Shown: positions 1 through 10,899, counted from the first letter of the stretch. The stretch: 47,500 nucleotides of DNA from Prorocentrum cordatum (GCA_963575745.1 CAUYUJ010003991.1:276488-323987), one strand, 5' to 3'. Notes: generated by a model from the letters alone, not told the origin. Translations and numbers: made by a program.

Positions 1-1340
1 TGTAGCGCTGGCTGCTCGCACTGGCAGCTGCCTTGGCGGTAGCAGTGGCAGTAGCAGTGGTGGTCGCAATCGCCATGATCGTAAGGTTAAAGCTGCGGCA
101 GCCTCAGCCAACCTCCCTCTACTGCTTTCGTGGCTTGAGAAAGCCAGCCCTTGGTCAATTTGGGAGACTCAGTTGTACATTTGGGTGTACATAGGTATAG
201 GCGCAGTAGGGGCAGTGGCAGTAACACAGGTATCTTTGACGGGATCACTGGGTGTGAATGTGTGCAAGTTCGTAGAGGGGAGGAGCGCGATGGGGGGAGG
301 AATACGAGTAACATCAGGAAGTTGTCGCTTTCGTGCGCAGCTACGACTCGGGCTGGAGAGCGATAGGCATTTGGAGCTGGTGGGCCTGGCAGGGATCTCC
401 GTGCCGATCCACAGAGAGAGTGCTGGATATGATATGTAGCCCTCCTGGACAGCGGGGGGCCTGACACATTTCCGCACTATCACTACCGCGCTACCAGTAT
501 GGTCTGGAGGCCTGCGGCCACCATCGCCGGGTGTGGGTGTGTTGCCACAGGCATTGGGGGATCCCTCGTCGCCGTCGTCGTTGTCGTCGTCGCTCTCCTC
601 CTTTTCCTTGTGTTCTTCCTCCCCTCACCCTGGGGCTCTCCCTTCGCCCCTCGCTGTCGGTTCTGGAACTGGTCTGGCCTGGCGCGTCTGGGGCTTTCTT
701 GTGCTCGGCGAGGGGGTCCCTGCAGACCTCCAGAGGCCCCTGGAAGCGCCAGGGAGCGCCGACCTTCGATCGGCGATCGGGGATCGGCGAGCTTTTCTTC
801 GGTGGCGTGTTTTTGCGCCGTCGCGCAGTCCTCCCCTGCTCCCTCTTCGCGTGGCGTGCTCCGCCATAGTATCGCGCGAGCGCAATGGAGAGGGGAAGCA
901 GGCGGAGAGGCAGGTGGAGGAGGAAGACACGCAGGAAGAGGAGGAGGAAGAGAGAGGGAAGAAAGGAGGAGGGAGGAGGCAAGCGCAAGAAAAAAGGAGG
1001 AAGGCAGGGAAGGAGGAAGAATGGGAACGGGAATTAGGAAACTCTTTGTGATGGTTCGCATCCTCTACCAATCCGTCGAATTGGCTCCCGATCGGCGCAG
1101 TAGCGCCGACGTTGTGAAACTCTCGTCGACCTTTGGCTATTGGTGTGGGCCTCGCCCCCCCCCCAGGGGAACAAAACGACATAATGGTAAGGGAAGAGTC
1201 TGCTTGCCCCTCCCCCTCCCAGGTTCTCTGCCTCCTCGTTCTCGTCCTCGGGGGGGCGGGGGGTGGGCGGATGACGGCGGGCCGTGGCGCTTGGCGAGGG
1301 GGAGCCCTGGCGCCCTCGACGCCGCGCTGAGGGCTCGCCC
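1..1340. other. GC-rich region, no recognised gene
   Basis: No family is recognisable. One plus-strand frame is open from base 2 to 439 (its first part has no upstream stop inside the window) and could be the tail of an exon; a GTAAGG donor-like site lies near base 80. A purine-rich stretch (GGA/GAG) occupies about 896-1035. The 745-790 region holds GATCGGCGATCGGGGATCGG, a local direct repeat. All other open frames here overlap each other and have the compositional bias of the DNA. Confidence 0.4.
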
Positions 1341-1351
1341 GCGCACCGCAG

Positions 1352-1403
1352 GCGCGCGCCACCAAAGAGCTCGAGGACCGCCGCGCCTCGAGGAGGTTGG
1401 AGG
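1352..1403 (+). CDS. candidate short coiled-coil exon
   Basis: After an acceptor-like CCGCAG the plus strand reads ARATKELEDRRASRRLEE, a highly charged amphipathic helix, then runs into a stop (TAG) and a (GGA)n tract. No ATG is present, so it could only be an internal exon. The upstream sequence is not strongly pyrimidine-rich, which weakens the splice-site argument. Its host gene is unknown; it is listed because similar charged exons recur on the same strand (12404, 14815, 22566, 27775, 39644). Confidence 0.25.
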
Positions 1404-1449
1404 AGTAGGAGGAGGAGGAGGAGGAGGAGGAGGAGGAGGAGGAGGAGGC
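1404..1449 (+). repeat. (GGA)n microsatellite
   Basis: Pure AGG/GGA triplets directly follow the exon candidate at 1352-1403. Reads as poly-E/G/R in the three plus frames. Confidence 0.95.
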
Positions 1450-1577
1450 TTAATGCGGCGAGCGGGGAGCCCGCTCCGTGCTGTCAGGATCATGTGGATG
1501 CCCTGGTCAGGCTGTGCGCTCTTCTTTTTCGCGTGGCACGGGCCTTGGCAGTCGAACTGCAGCGTCTCGCTGGGCGC

Positions 1578-1652
1578 TTCTCCTCCTCCTCCTCCTCCTC
1601 CTCTTCCTCCTACTCCTCCTCTTCCGCCTACTCCTCCTCCGCCTCCGCTATC
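1578..1652 (+). repeat. (TCC)n pyrimidine microsatellite
   Basis: Slightly interrupted TCC/CTC triplets, complementary in sequence to the (GGA)n block at 1404-1449. The segment just upstream (about 1484-1577) is open and reads through HVDALVRLCALLFRV, then ALAVELQRLAG. It could be a small exon, but there is no firm splice evidence. Confidence 0.9.
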
Positions 1653-1816
1653 TTCTCCCCCCCTTCTCGACAAGTACAACTATGAGTGCTACTCTCCTGT
1701 CTCCCCTGGTGACGTCCGGAAGATGTTCGGCCCCCCTCCGCGTACTGTTCTCTTACACAGGGTTCTCGGGAATTGGTTGTCTGTTTGTTTTTTGTTTTGA
1801 AAATGTTGCTCCCGCT

Positions 1817-1985
1817 GAAGCGCTGACCTCACTTTCGGGCTTCCGCTCTTTCCGAACAGTGTTCCTGTTGCAGCGTTGGCCTCATTTCCGCGCTTCCGCT
1901 CGTTCCGAATCGTGCTCCCGCTGCAGCGTTGGCCTCATTTCCGCGCTGCCGCTCGTTCCGAATCGTGTTCCCGCTGCAGCGTTGT
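1817..1985 (+). repeat. 53-bp tandem repeat, about 3.2 copies
   Basis: Units begin at 1817, 1870, 1923 and 1976 (spacing exactly 53). The first copy is the most diverged and the middle two are nearly identical (GCAGCGTTGGCCTCATTTCC at the start of each). The period is not a multiple of three, so an in-frame protein repeat is unlikely. Confidence 0.9.
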
Positions 1986-1997
1986 CATCATTATTTC

Positions 1998-2300
1998 CAG
2001 TGCCATGCCACGGCATGCAATGCAATGCTATGTGGTGCTCCGCTGCGCGATGCCATGCCATCAGGTGCAATGCTAGGATATGCAGTGCTTGGCTACGCAT
2101 TGCCACGCCATGCTATGCCATGCTACGCTTTGTTCGCCAACGCCATGCTATGCCATGTTCTGTTATGCGCCACTGTGCCTTGCCATTCTTTGCGTTGCAA
2201 CGCTTTGTGATGCAATTCTTCACTACGCAACGCCACGCCATGCTATGACAGACTACGCTCTGCCGTGCTCTTCTGCGCCCTGCTGTGCTGTGCTTTACGA
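1998..2300 (+). repeat. degenerate ATGCC/TGCTA short-period repeat
   Basis: About 300 bp of imperfect ATGCC, TGCTA and TACGC words in 5- to 10-base periods, for example CATGCTATGCCATGCTACGC. Open frames crossing it are rich in Cys, His, Ala and Met and appear to be artefacts. Confidence 0.8.
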
Positions 2301-3062
2301 TGCATCACGCACCCTCTCGGGATCATTGCCTTGCTCGACATCCCAGTGTGCGAATGGAGAGGAGCTTTACGCCATGGTAAGGGATGAGAGGGAGTGGTAG
2401 GACGTCAGGTATGACGCGAGCACCTAGCTTGTCATCATCCCCCTCCCCCTTTTGCCCTCTCCTTCGTGGTCCTCCCATTCTTTCTCATCGTCTTCCTCTT
2501 CATCCTCCTCCTGTGCCCCCCTCCGCCCCTCGCCTCCGTCGCCGTCTGGCCACGCGTCTTGCTAGCTGGTTCGGGGTCCACTTGGCTGATGCCGCGGCGA
2601 TTGCTCGATGATGTATCGCGGTCCCTTGCGCGGATGTGGGGAGGGGGGTGGATAACGGAGTCGAGGATGCGCATCCCATAGGGAGGGTGTGGTTAGGGAT
2701 GTCCTGGGGAGCGTGACTCTTTTAAGCACTGCTATTGCCATTGTTCCCCGATGTGCGCTCTTGCCCGTCAGCAGCTGAAATTCGATCTCCGAGCGCCCCC
2801 GTTTTTGGACCCCTATTGGCTCTTGGATTTATCCACCCCCATCCTGAGGCTTTTAATATACGGCGTGTTATTTCCAATTGTAATGGTTAGCGCACCAAAG
2901 GAGTAAGAGTCGCCGTATCCCCTTAAGCGGTGATGACGCTCGTTCGCTCGCTCGCGCAGCTTCTCAAGCTGTCGAGCTGCCACTCGGCGGTAAGCGCCGC
3001 AGGAGGCCCTGCCCTCACCGGCAGTAGTTCGGGATAACACGTGGTCTTTTCAGACGCTCCAA
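2301..3062. other. non-coding stretch with polypyrimidine tract
   Basis: A C/T-rich tract at about 2440-2562 ends in a CTAG acceptor-like site. The next 70 bases read (one frame) WLMPRRLLDDVSRSLARMWG before a GTGGGG donor-like site near 2635, a possible small exon. Nothing recognisable follows up to the (TCC)n tract at 3063. Confidence 0.3.
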
Positions 3063-3114
3063 CCTCCTCCTCCTCCTCCTCCTCCTCCTCCTCCTCCTCC
3101 TCCTCCCCCTCCTC
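3063..3114 (+). repeat. (TCC)n microsatellite abutting LINE-A
   Basis: About 17 TCC/CTC triplets end directly at the first base of the spliced-leader copy at 3115. The last microsatellite bases (CTCCTC) share a TCC with the leader's own start, so the exact breakpoint is ambiguous by about 3 nt. Confidence 0.95.
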
Positions 3115-3136
3115 TCCGTAGCCATTTTGGCTCACG
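3115..3136 (+). other. genomic copy of dinoflagellate spliced leader (DinoSL)
   Basis: TCCGTAGCCATTTTGGCTCA at 3115-3134 followed by CG equals the 22-nt conserved dinoflagellate spliced leader except for C instead of A at position 21. In dinoflagellates this leader is added in trans to the 5' ends of nuclear mRNAs. A genomic copy at the head of a retroelement therefore marks reverse transcription of a trans-spliced RNA. No SL-RNA gene downstream sequence (GT donor and Sm site) follows, so this is not the SL-RNA gene. Confidence 0.93.
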
Positions 3137-3720
3137 TCACCTTGTCGCGCTGCGGCCGCATGGGGACCTCTGGGCCGAGGACAGATTCCATGTTTTTGGC
3201 GCCACTCCAGGGGCCCCGCGCCAGCCCGACTCTTTCCATACTTAAGTCCTGCGCAGCCGCAGGCACTCCATATCCAAACACCAACCTGGCGCGCCTCGCT
3301 GCTGGCATCCATATGTTGATCGTTCTGTTCGCCCTCAGGCAACTGACGGTCCAAACGTTGGCGCTACTACTACACGTCCGTCCGAGTGTTCCCCGAGTGT
3401 TCCACTGCTGGCAAGACGCGCTGGTGTCGAGTCGGTCCTCGTCACTGGCAACAGGCACATCAGCTATCCATTCGCGCAGACACAATGCCTGCCTCCAGCA
3501 GCAGTTCGCCTTGCTCCGACGGCGCTGGAAGATCTAATCATCATCCCCGCGATCGTAGACGGCAGGGCAAGAGTCATTCCAAGAACAGGAGCGGAGGCGA
3601 CCGCGGTGGGTCCACACGTGCGCACAGACATCGACGGCACCGCGACCGACGAGACAGATAGAGACGGGGCGACACCAGAGAACGTACATCGGGAGACAGA
3701 CCGAGCTCCATCGCGAACAA
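3137..3720 (+). other. LINE-A 5' leader / start of ORF1
   Basis: Between the leader and the first family-like reading frame. One frame is open from inside the leader to 3537 (hydrophobic middle, no recognised domain). The segment 3540-3720 is rich in Arg/His/Asp codons in the plus strand. It could be 5' UTR or a diverged ORF1 N-terminus. Confidence 0.4.
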
Positions 3721-4696
3721 TTGGCCAATCGGCTCCACGTTCAGGCGCCCTGGCTGAACGAGACCCCTGGAGAGCTGCAGCGGCTGGCCAACAACTACGC
3801 GCGTGAGCTAGCGGTGGACCTGTTCGGCCTCACGGGCCTGAACACATTCTGCTCTCGCCTCGTGCCAAAGGTCAAGTTGCAGAAGATTTCGCAATGTCTC
3901 CCGCGTTTCCTGAAGGTGAACTTCCAGCTGCTGGCGCACCGATTGGTGGCCGACCAACTCCACGTGATCATGATGTTCCCCCTCTCATTGGCGACCTGGC
4001 TCAACTGGAACAAAGGCTGGCGGCAGTTGGGAAAGGAGCAAATTGCGACGGCGACGGCACAACTCACGGCAACGGCAAATTTTCTCATTGCGCAACAGCA
4101 GCAGCTCTTCAACGCACAGGTGCGCACAGGTGCACGAGTTCCTGGCAGTCAGCAAGCAGAACGCGGCACACCTCGAGGTGCGTGACACAAGTGTACACGA
4201 ACTACAATTTCGAGCAGACAAGGTGGAGCCAGACCAACAACGAATGCGACAACAAATTCAGGCGACGGAGCAAACTTTGGCGATGCTCAAGCGGCAGTCC
4301 CCTCTGACGTTTAGAAGCTTGCGACATGGGACCGAGTCCCCGACCCTACAGTGTTCTGCAGTGGAGCCACGAGAGCAATGGCACCAGCGGCTATCAAGAC
4401 GGCGCTGGCTGAATGGATACATGCTTCTGGTGTTCCTGTTGATCGACTTCTTCTTTCTGGTGGCGGGCCTCAACGACGGTTTCACTTGCGAGTTCAAGGC
4501 GGCGCAGCTGCCCCTGCGCGAGCCCTGGCACTCTCTCGAGCACTCGCGACATCAGCTGGCTTCCGCACATTCAGCGGCTTCGACACAGGAGGTGCCCATA
4601 CTCCTGCTGACGCCAGTGCCGACGCCAACGCTGAGTAGGTCAGGCTGGAGCTTCAAACAAAATCCTCCAGCGCATCCTACAGGGCGCTTTCGCTGA
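3721..4696 (+). pseudogene. LINE-A ORF1-like remnant (coiled coil)
   Basis: Two overlapping frames (3721-4185, then 4043-4696) give an uncharacterised protein. Its middle is coiled-coil-like: heptad-spaced residues around LEVRDTSVHELQF and QQIQATEQTLAMLKRQ. In LINEs, ORF1 proteins with a coiled coil trimerise and bind the element RNA. This assignment rests on position (between leader and endonuclease) and on the heptads; no RNA-binding domain was recognised. A frame change near 4100 breaks it. Confidence 0.5.
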
Positions 4697-4754
4697 TCAC
4701 AACGTCGGGGCGCAGCGGGTCAAGGGCGCCGTCGCTTTTGATGCAGTTCCGCTC

Positions 4755-5870
4755 GTGGTCGTTGAAGTTCAAGGAACAGATGAACTATCCAAATTGCGAT
4801 GGGACGTGCCCATCCTCGCCCGCTTCAAGATTGACAAGCAACCACTGTTGGCTGAATTTGGACAGGCGTTTGCTAGCGTGGATACGTCTACTCGGTCTAT
4901 ACAGCAGACGATGGTCACCGTGGACTTCTGTTCAGGAGCGGCGCAAAAGTACGATCATTTCTTGGGGTGCCAGAGGCTTCCTTTGTTACAAACCTCATCG
5001 TCGCGAAGCCAAGCTCAACAAACTTGCCTCGTTCATGCGAAAGAGAGCAGTGCTTCTAATTCAGAGCGCAGAGGAAACCTAAATAAGCTGACCGCTGCAC
5101 TTGCTACCAACCCAAACCTGTGCAATATCTTTTTTCAACACTCTCTCACAGAAGGCCGGTGGCACTGCGCTCCTGGTTCCAATGGTTGTTAGGGGCCAAG
5201 ATGACCCACGTGCTCGGCGTCAACGTCAGATTTTAGCTCCTGGCAGGGTCGCTCTTCTCACCATCACTAATGATAGGGGCAATTTCACCGTGAATCTCAT
5301 GAACGTTCATAACTCCAAGCTGGATAACCGAGCGCAGGACAGGACGCGGGCTAAATGGAGGGAGCTTGCCGATTGAAACCTTCAAGACCCCACTGTGAGC
5401 ATTCCTGGCTGCAGGTGACTTCAACATCGAACCGGGGCCGACTCGCAGCTACGTGGGCCCCATCTCGGAAGGCTTCGTTCCTGGCTCTGTTCGACTGATT
5501 GCCCCGCGCGCTATTGCAGAGACACGGCAATCGCAGCCGCATTGGATCGTGTCTTTATTGGAATTCCAGCACGCTTTTTACTAGATGTCGAAGTCTTAGC
5601 GGAGGTTGACATTGGCGCGGTCGCCATCTCTGACTCCAGGCTCAGCCACCGCACGCCGATCGTTCTTCACCTTCGCGACCGCGCTCGGCATGACCAACAG
5701 ACCAGCATTCCTGAGCAAGTCTCTCGTGGCCCACGCTACGGAGAGATCTTGGGACACGCGCTTGATGCGGCCCAACTTGATCGGCTTCCACTTGCGTCCC
5801 AATGGCGATGCATGAAAGGCCTCATGACGGAGGCCGCTCGTCAGGTTCGTGGCGAACTTCAGCGACTTTT
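4755..5870 (+). pseudogene. LINE-A endonuclease domain (APE/exonuclease III type), frameshifted
   Basis: This region encoded the nickase that opens the target DNA for target-primed reverse transcription. Visible signatures, in order: GGTALLVP and a beta-strand pair ending MNVHNSKL (5146-5330), the catalytic AAGDFNIEPG block at about 5408-5437 with its Asp codon intact at 5417, and LDRVFIG followed by AVAISDSRLSHRTPIVL (about 5545-5680), the position of the family SDHxP motif, here degraded to LSHRTP. The pieces fall in frames 0, 1, 2 and 1 successively, so there are at least three indels. It continues without a visible boundary into the reverse transcriptase. Confidence 0.8.
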
Positions 5871-7341
5871 GATTTCGGCCAAAGACTCCGTGCCAAGGGG
5901 GGCCGTATCATCACCCTGAGAGCAATAGCAATATGTATTTGGCGCAACGACATCCACACGGCCCAGAAGCTGAAGGCCACCACCGCCGACGGCGCGCGCT
6001 TCCTCCACGCGTCCAACGGCGCCGTCGAGCTCCTCGACGGGCAGGAGTTCGCCCTCGTCGGGCACGCCGCCAACTACGAGCCTGGGCAGATTGAGGCCAG
6101 ACTTGCTGAAAGCAGGGCGTCCCATGGAGAGGGGGCGGTGGTCGAGGATGAGAGACGAGCTGCGAGGATGCACGACAGGCGCGTTAGCCCCCAAATCCCA
6201 TCGTCTCGTTCTCGCAGGGATTCGACCCGAAAGCCTGCAAGAGTCCCCAGCTGCGGCCAGGGATCCTGAGCAGATTGCATCCGCGCTGACCTCCCATTGG
6301 GAACCATCTTCGGCGCCAATGCAGTTCAGGAGAAGGCCCTTCAGGAGTGCCTCGGCGAGGTTGCCCCTCAGCAAGACCTCTTGCCTCTTAGACTTCCATC
6401 TGAACCCGAACTGGGGCGCGCCCTCAAATTTGCCCGGCGGTCAGCCCCTGGCCCTGATCAACTTTCGTGCGTGGCGTAGGTAACAAGGCCCGAACCACTT
6501 ACTGCCCTGCATGAACTTATAACATATCTGTGCGGCGGACACCTGGTGCCCCTGGAGCTCAACGATAGCCTCTTCGCTTTTCTTCGCAAAGGTTCGGCGC
6601 CCGAAGATGCCCAGAGGTGCGCGCGGTCCCCAGGCAAGGTTCGGCCGCTTACCCTCAGGAATACGGACGATAAGATCATGGTATCCGCCACCAACTTCCA
6701 GATCCGCCAGGTTGCCCAGGAGCGTACCCATGAGGCTCAACAAGGATTCATCCCATCCCAGGACGTGATTTCTTGCCCAACATCATCACGCTGGACGCCG
6801 AGGCCCGCAGGGCCAGCATCACCCCCGAAGCTGAGGAGGACCTCCCGATCTTCGCTGCCAACGATGTGGAGGCGGCGTTTCCATCTCTGGGCCGCCAGTG
6901 GTCGTTCGAGATTATGAGTAGGATTGGGCTCCCGTCAGGTCTCCTTTTTTCTTCCACGCGTTATAATTGTTACCCCGGGGCTTTGCTACTATTCAAAATG
7001 GAATCGTTTCCCTGTTTCATCTCTGCTCGGGGGTCCTGCAAGGGTGCCTTTTGTCTGGTTCTCTCTGGGCTCTCGCAATGGATCCCATCCTGAGATGCCT
7101 GCGCGCGGCCACGCAGCTCCCGCAGGCGAGGCGCCACAAGGGCTCTCGTGGGGGTTGTGCTGACGATGTCGGAATGGTGATGCTGCCTCGCCTTCGAGAC
7201 CTGGTTGGTGTTTCCTTGTTTTTCTGGAAGTTGAGCGTTTTGACTTTCTCAGGCTCCAAGGGGCCAACAGTGTCTTGGTCCCAGTGTGGACTGAGTGCAC
7301 GGAAGCTGCCCAGGACAGTGTCCGAAAAAAGAGTTTTGTAG
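5871..7341 (+). pseudogene. LINE-A reverse transcriptase domain, frameshifted
   Basis: Polymerase of a non-LTR retrotransposon. Motif 0 is ARRSAPGPDQLS (about 6432), followed by an in-frame TAG at 6477. Motifs 1-2 are GKVRPLTLRNTDDKIM (about 6630). Motif A is NDVEAAFPSLGRQW with the catalytic Asp codon at 6863. Motif B is VLQGCLLSGSLWALAMDPIL (about 7030-7092). Motif C is GCADDVGMV with the two Asp codons at 7162-7167. All three catalytic Asp codons survive, but motif A and motifs B/C are in different frames and stops interrupt the chain, so no functional enzyme can be made. Confidence 0.88.
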
Positions 7342-7449
7342 GTGCCCGCAGGTGGCCAACTTTAAGATCGCTGGCCATGCAGTCCACTCCGGGGTCGAAA
7401 TGGACCCCGCAGCTACACTTAGCATGATCAGGGCTACCGCAGCGGAGAA

Positions 7450-8494
7450 GTGGTGGTCGAGGACGATAGCTCTGCCATACTCTGGAGCTGGCCCGCCTGT
7501 TCTTTCAATTCTGTACAACACCACCGCTCTCTCTCGACCCTCTACCTCGCCCAACTGTTTTCCATCCCTGCTATGATTCGCAAACTCGAGCATCAGGCTT
7601 TGCACAAGCTCCTCAGGCTGCCGCCGAACAGCCTCAGCCTTGCTGATCTGGACGCTCTGCCATTTGTGCTCGCCATTGCCCCGTCCTCTGTCTCTTTGCT
7701 TGGATGGGCTAGCAGCTGGCGCGCCTCATTTCGCATGATGAATCATACATGGCAGCGTGCGCTGCACAGTTTGAAAGAATATGCCCAAGCAAATGCCGCG
7801 ATAGTGCGCATCATTGCAGGGAAATATTCAGCGCCTTGCTGCAAGCGCCCTTTCTCGATCGCACAATTCATGGAGCGGGCGAGGCTGCCGCCCCCCTTTT
7901 TTAAGTCAAGGTGGCACGCAGCGTTTCGCGCTGCGCGTGATCACACCAAACTAGCCATCCAGGAAGCCAAGATGCCACGCACCCACAGCGCATTTTTGCA
8001 CGCACGCTTCGAGCTGCCGCTTTTCTTGACTCTTTCCCTGAGACGTTGGGCAAAAGGCTTCTCGCGTGGCCGGTGCCGATTTCTTGGGGGCGGAGGTCGG
8101 TGGTCGGACGGTGGGATCTCTGCCGGACCTGCATCGCGAGTCTCAAGCCTGCCTGGCAGTGGAGTATTATCAAGACCCTCTGCGGAGCGTGGACGACCCC
8201 GCACAGACTGCGCATAGGCAAAGCCCCCACGAACTGCATTTGGGGCTGCGCAGAGCCTGATGAGATTGCTCACTACCTGCGTTGCCTGAGAATGTATCAC
8301 CACCATGCAACGCACCCTGCGTGGAGAAGGCGCCACTTTCCAGGCGCGCCGATTGTGCAGTTGGGGCTGGGGGCGGCGTCTGACTACGGGCGGGCGGGAT
8401 CGGAACTCACGCGTGAGGAATGCCTGGAGGCAGTTGCATTGGCTTCTCATATGGATCACACAACGAAAGGCTTCGCTCAGATGACTCCTATGTC
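7450..8494 (+). pseudogene. LINE-A C-terminal region with CCHC zinc finger
   Basis: After the polymerase core the reading continues first in the 7450-8217 frame (EHQALHKLLRLPPNSLSLAD, typical thumb-like helix of dinoflagellate LINEs), then in the 8046-8900 frame. There CIWGCAEPDEIAHYLRC (8235-8285) is the Cys-x3-Cys-x7-His-x3-Cys finger found at the C-terminus of many LINE proteins. The open frame runs on to 8900, but after about 8494 it becomes Pro/Ala/Arg-rich and no longer resembles the element, so I end the element there. Confidence 0.75.
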
Positions 8495-8816
8495 CTGGGC
8501 CCCCGCCCAGCCTCCCGGACGCAGCTTCCCTGGCGCAGTTCCCCTGGCCCCGCCCAGCTTCCCCGCCACTGCGGGGGCGAAGCGGCCCCGTGGTCGATCT
8601 GGCGCCGGCGCCCTCCAGCTGCCTTCGACCTCCTCGCCGAAAGCCGTCTGGGCGCGCGCCCTCCCTCCAGCGGGTCCTGCGGGCTCTGCGGCGCGGGCCC
8701 GCGGGCTTCTCTGGGCGGCCCGCCGCCTCGCTTGCCCAGACCGCCTCGCTCGGCGGCCAGCCCGGGGGGGGCATGTGAGAGGGGGCCAGGCCTTGTCAGC
8801 AGGCGGCGGGGCTTAT

Positions 8817-8898
8817 CAGAAGCCCTCGCGCCCCCTTGGAAGGCCTGTAAGCCTTCTCCGAAGCCAGAGGCGGCTTCTCAGAAGGCGCGAGGGTTCCT
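8817..8898. repeat. compound hairpin
   Basis: Arms AGAAGCCCTCGCGCC (about 8818) and GGCGCGAGGGTTCCT (about 8884) are inverted with 13 of 15 positions matching. Inside lies GAAGCC (8860-8865) paired with GGCTTC (8872-8877). It could fold in DNA or RNA; no function is known. Confidence 0.6.
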
Positions 8899-8899
8899 G

Positions 8900-9608
8900 A
8901 GCAGCCCCGTCGCCTACCGGGGGCGATTTGGGTCCAGGCCGACGGTTTATCCGTCACTACCCGCCTGGGGGATTTTTGATCGGGGACCTCTGCAGTTGGT
9001 CGGTATGGAGTATGAATGAGTCTGTGCAATGGGGGTGCAAATGAATCCATATCCACCGCCCACCGAGGTTCCCGAAACTCCACCCCCGGGCGGCGGTTAT
9101 GGATAATTTCCCGCCTCGCATTTCGGGACATTGCTTAACTATTCGTTGGCTGCCTGGGGCCTCGGGGAGTCCTCTGGTGGCATCTGGGCCCCTGGAGGAC
9201 CTTTGGAGAAGCTGCAGGCGGAGCTTGATTTCGACAATTCGGGTCGGGCACGGTGTCGGAATAGAGCTAATGCCTCTTGACCCGTCGCTCGCCGGCATCG
9301 CCAGCGGCACCGACATGTCATTTCCAATGTCACCTTATCCCATTGTCCGCCCCCCCTCCCCCTGGCCCATCTCCTCTTCCTTCTCGTCTCCCCCCGTCTC
9401 CCTCGTCCCTTTCTCCCTCTCTTCCCTCTCGCCATTGATCCCAATGCCCCTCCTTGCTTCCCTTTTTCCGTCTCCTCGTCCCCTTCGGGAACTTGCTGGG
9501 CTGCCCCAAACCCCATTCCTCCTACATCCTTTTCCTGCATCCTTTTCGTTTCCCTCTTCCATAACGCTTGTCGTCCGTTCCCCACCTCGTCCGTTCCGTA
9601 CTTTCTAG
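8900..9608 (+). other. non-coding DNA ending in a 270-bp polypyrimidine tract
   Basis: Nothing recognisable to about 9335. From about 9340 to 9608 the plus strand is strongly C/T-rich and ends TTTCTAG, an acceptor-like site. Confidence 0.5.
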
Positions 9609-9720
9609 CACGCCTCTGGACGCTGCGCAAGGAGATGCGGGGCTCCGCTGACAAGAGCAAAGAGTTCTACCGCAACGAGCAGGCGGGGAAGCGCATTGCA
9701 TTGGGTCCAGCCATTCAGTG
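9609..9720 (+). CDS. candidate exon after polypyrimidine tract
   Basis: Directly after TTTCTAG the plus strand reads RLWTLRKEMRGSADKSKEFY, then RNEQAGKRIALG. This is a charged soluble-protein-like segment unlike the flanking low-complexity DNA. The 3' boundary is not clear: no good GT donor lies before the TA repeat. No family is recognised. Confidence 0.35.
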
Positions 9721-9761
9721 GGGGGAGAGCCAGAAAGGGAGGGCAAGCTCAGGACGCACGT

Positions 9762-9856
9762 ACATCTACATATATACGTATAGACACATATATATATGTA
9801 TGTATATATACACATACATACATACATATATATATATACATATATATATATATGAC
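9762..9856. repeat. (TA)n-rich microsatellite
   Basis: Alternating TATA, TACA and TATG words. Confidence 0.95.
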
Positions 9857-9889
9857 GTGTGTATACAGATATGCATACTTGTATGGATG

Positions 9890-10066
9890 AAGAGAGAGTC
9901 GGAGAGGAAGAGAGAGACAGAGAGAGAGAGAGAGAGAAAGGAGAGAGAGAGAGAGAAGAGAGAGAGAGAGGGAAACATAGAGCGAGAGAGAGAGAGAGAA
10001 ACTGAGAGAGAGAGAGAGGAGACAGATAGGGAGGGAGAGAGGGAGAGGGAGAGAGAGAGAGAGAGA
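9890..10066 (+). repeat. (GA)n microsatellite
   Basis: Interrupted GA dinucleotides, purine-only on the plus strand. A short (GA)n block recurs at 10737-10765. Confidence 0.95.
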
Positions 10067-10189
10067 ATGACCCGCCACCGTGCCTTCAGCACAACATAGA
10101 GGGTCCCAAGGCTCATACACTTCACAGTGTAAGATATTGAAGCACTCTTGAAGGCCAAGGCTCCCGGTATCGCAGGCGCTCCCTGGAAT

Positions 10190-10690
10190 TTCCAGGGTAT
10201 TCTGGACGTCGTGCCGACCCCAAACTACACAGAACCCCCAGAGGGGCCCAGGAGATCCCCCAGACGGTCCATTAGCGCCCCGAGACGGCTCAGGAACGCC
10301 CCAAGACGCCCAATATAGCTTCAAGACGGCCCGAGAGGCCTCCAAGACGCCTTAAGAAGGTTCTGGGGACCTCCTGAGAGGGCCAAACAAATTCAATCAT
10401 CATGTATGTTTCTATAGTTGTTGATCAAATTGTGTCAGCGCTCTCGCCTTTTCAGGCGTCCGACGCTCTAAGACGGGCCAAGAGGTTCCCCCGACCGCCC
10501 CAAGCCGAGCCCAAGGCCCAAGCAGGGTGCAACACGCACTGACATTTCGAGCCCTCCACACCAAGATGAGGAAGCCCCCAAGAGCTCCAGAGAGACCCCA
10601 AGACACCCCAGAACTGCCTCCAAGAGGCTTCCGAGAGCCCCCCGAAGAGATCCCAACAGGCATCCAAGCGACCTCTGAGCCAGAACCCAG
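10190..10690 (+). repeat. degenerate CCCCAAGAGG-type repeat
   Basis: Imperfect words such as CCAAGACGCC, CCCCAAGACACC and CCTCCAAGAGGCTTCC repeat with roughly 13- to 26-base spacing, interrupted at about 10385-10440. The same word family recurs at 19330-19455. No gene is visible. Confidence 0.65.
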
Positions 10691-10899
10691 TCGCGGTGGC
10701 GTGATGGGCAGACAGCAACTATATGGAGATGGAGTTAAAGAGAGAGAGAGAGAGAGAGGGAGAGAACGAGAGAGGTTCAGGGTCGACGCGTGCTGGATGT
10801 CTCGGAACGGAGTGCAAGACACACCCGGAGTCAAACGACGGTCTGCTCGCGCTTAGGTCGCTCCGACAATCCATGGAGTCCATCGCCAGCTGGTGGATC

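Larger units (their letters stand above)
3115..8494 (+). mobile_element. LINE-A: decayed SL-headed non-LTR retrotransposon
   Basis: Order along the plus strand: spliced leader, about 590 bp leader/ORF1 region, coiled-coil ORF1-like part, APE-type endonuclease, reverse transcriptase with motifs 0, A, B and C, and a C-terminal CCHC zinc finger. The coding is spread over all three frames with several stops, so the copy is dead. The 5' end is sharply defined by the leader at 3115. The 3' end is uncertain: the last family-like residues end near 8494, and I see neither a poly(A) or simple-repeat tail nor a target-site duplication. No RNase H was recognised, which separates it from LINE-B. Confidence 0.88.

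Noticed and set aside
3115-3136. SL-RNA gene at the first leader copy
   Set aside because: Same reason: no GT donor after the leader, and one substituted base.
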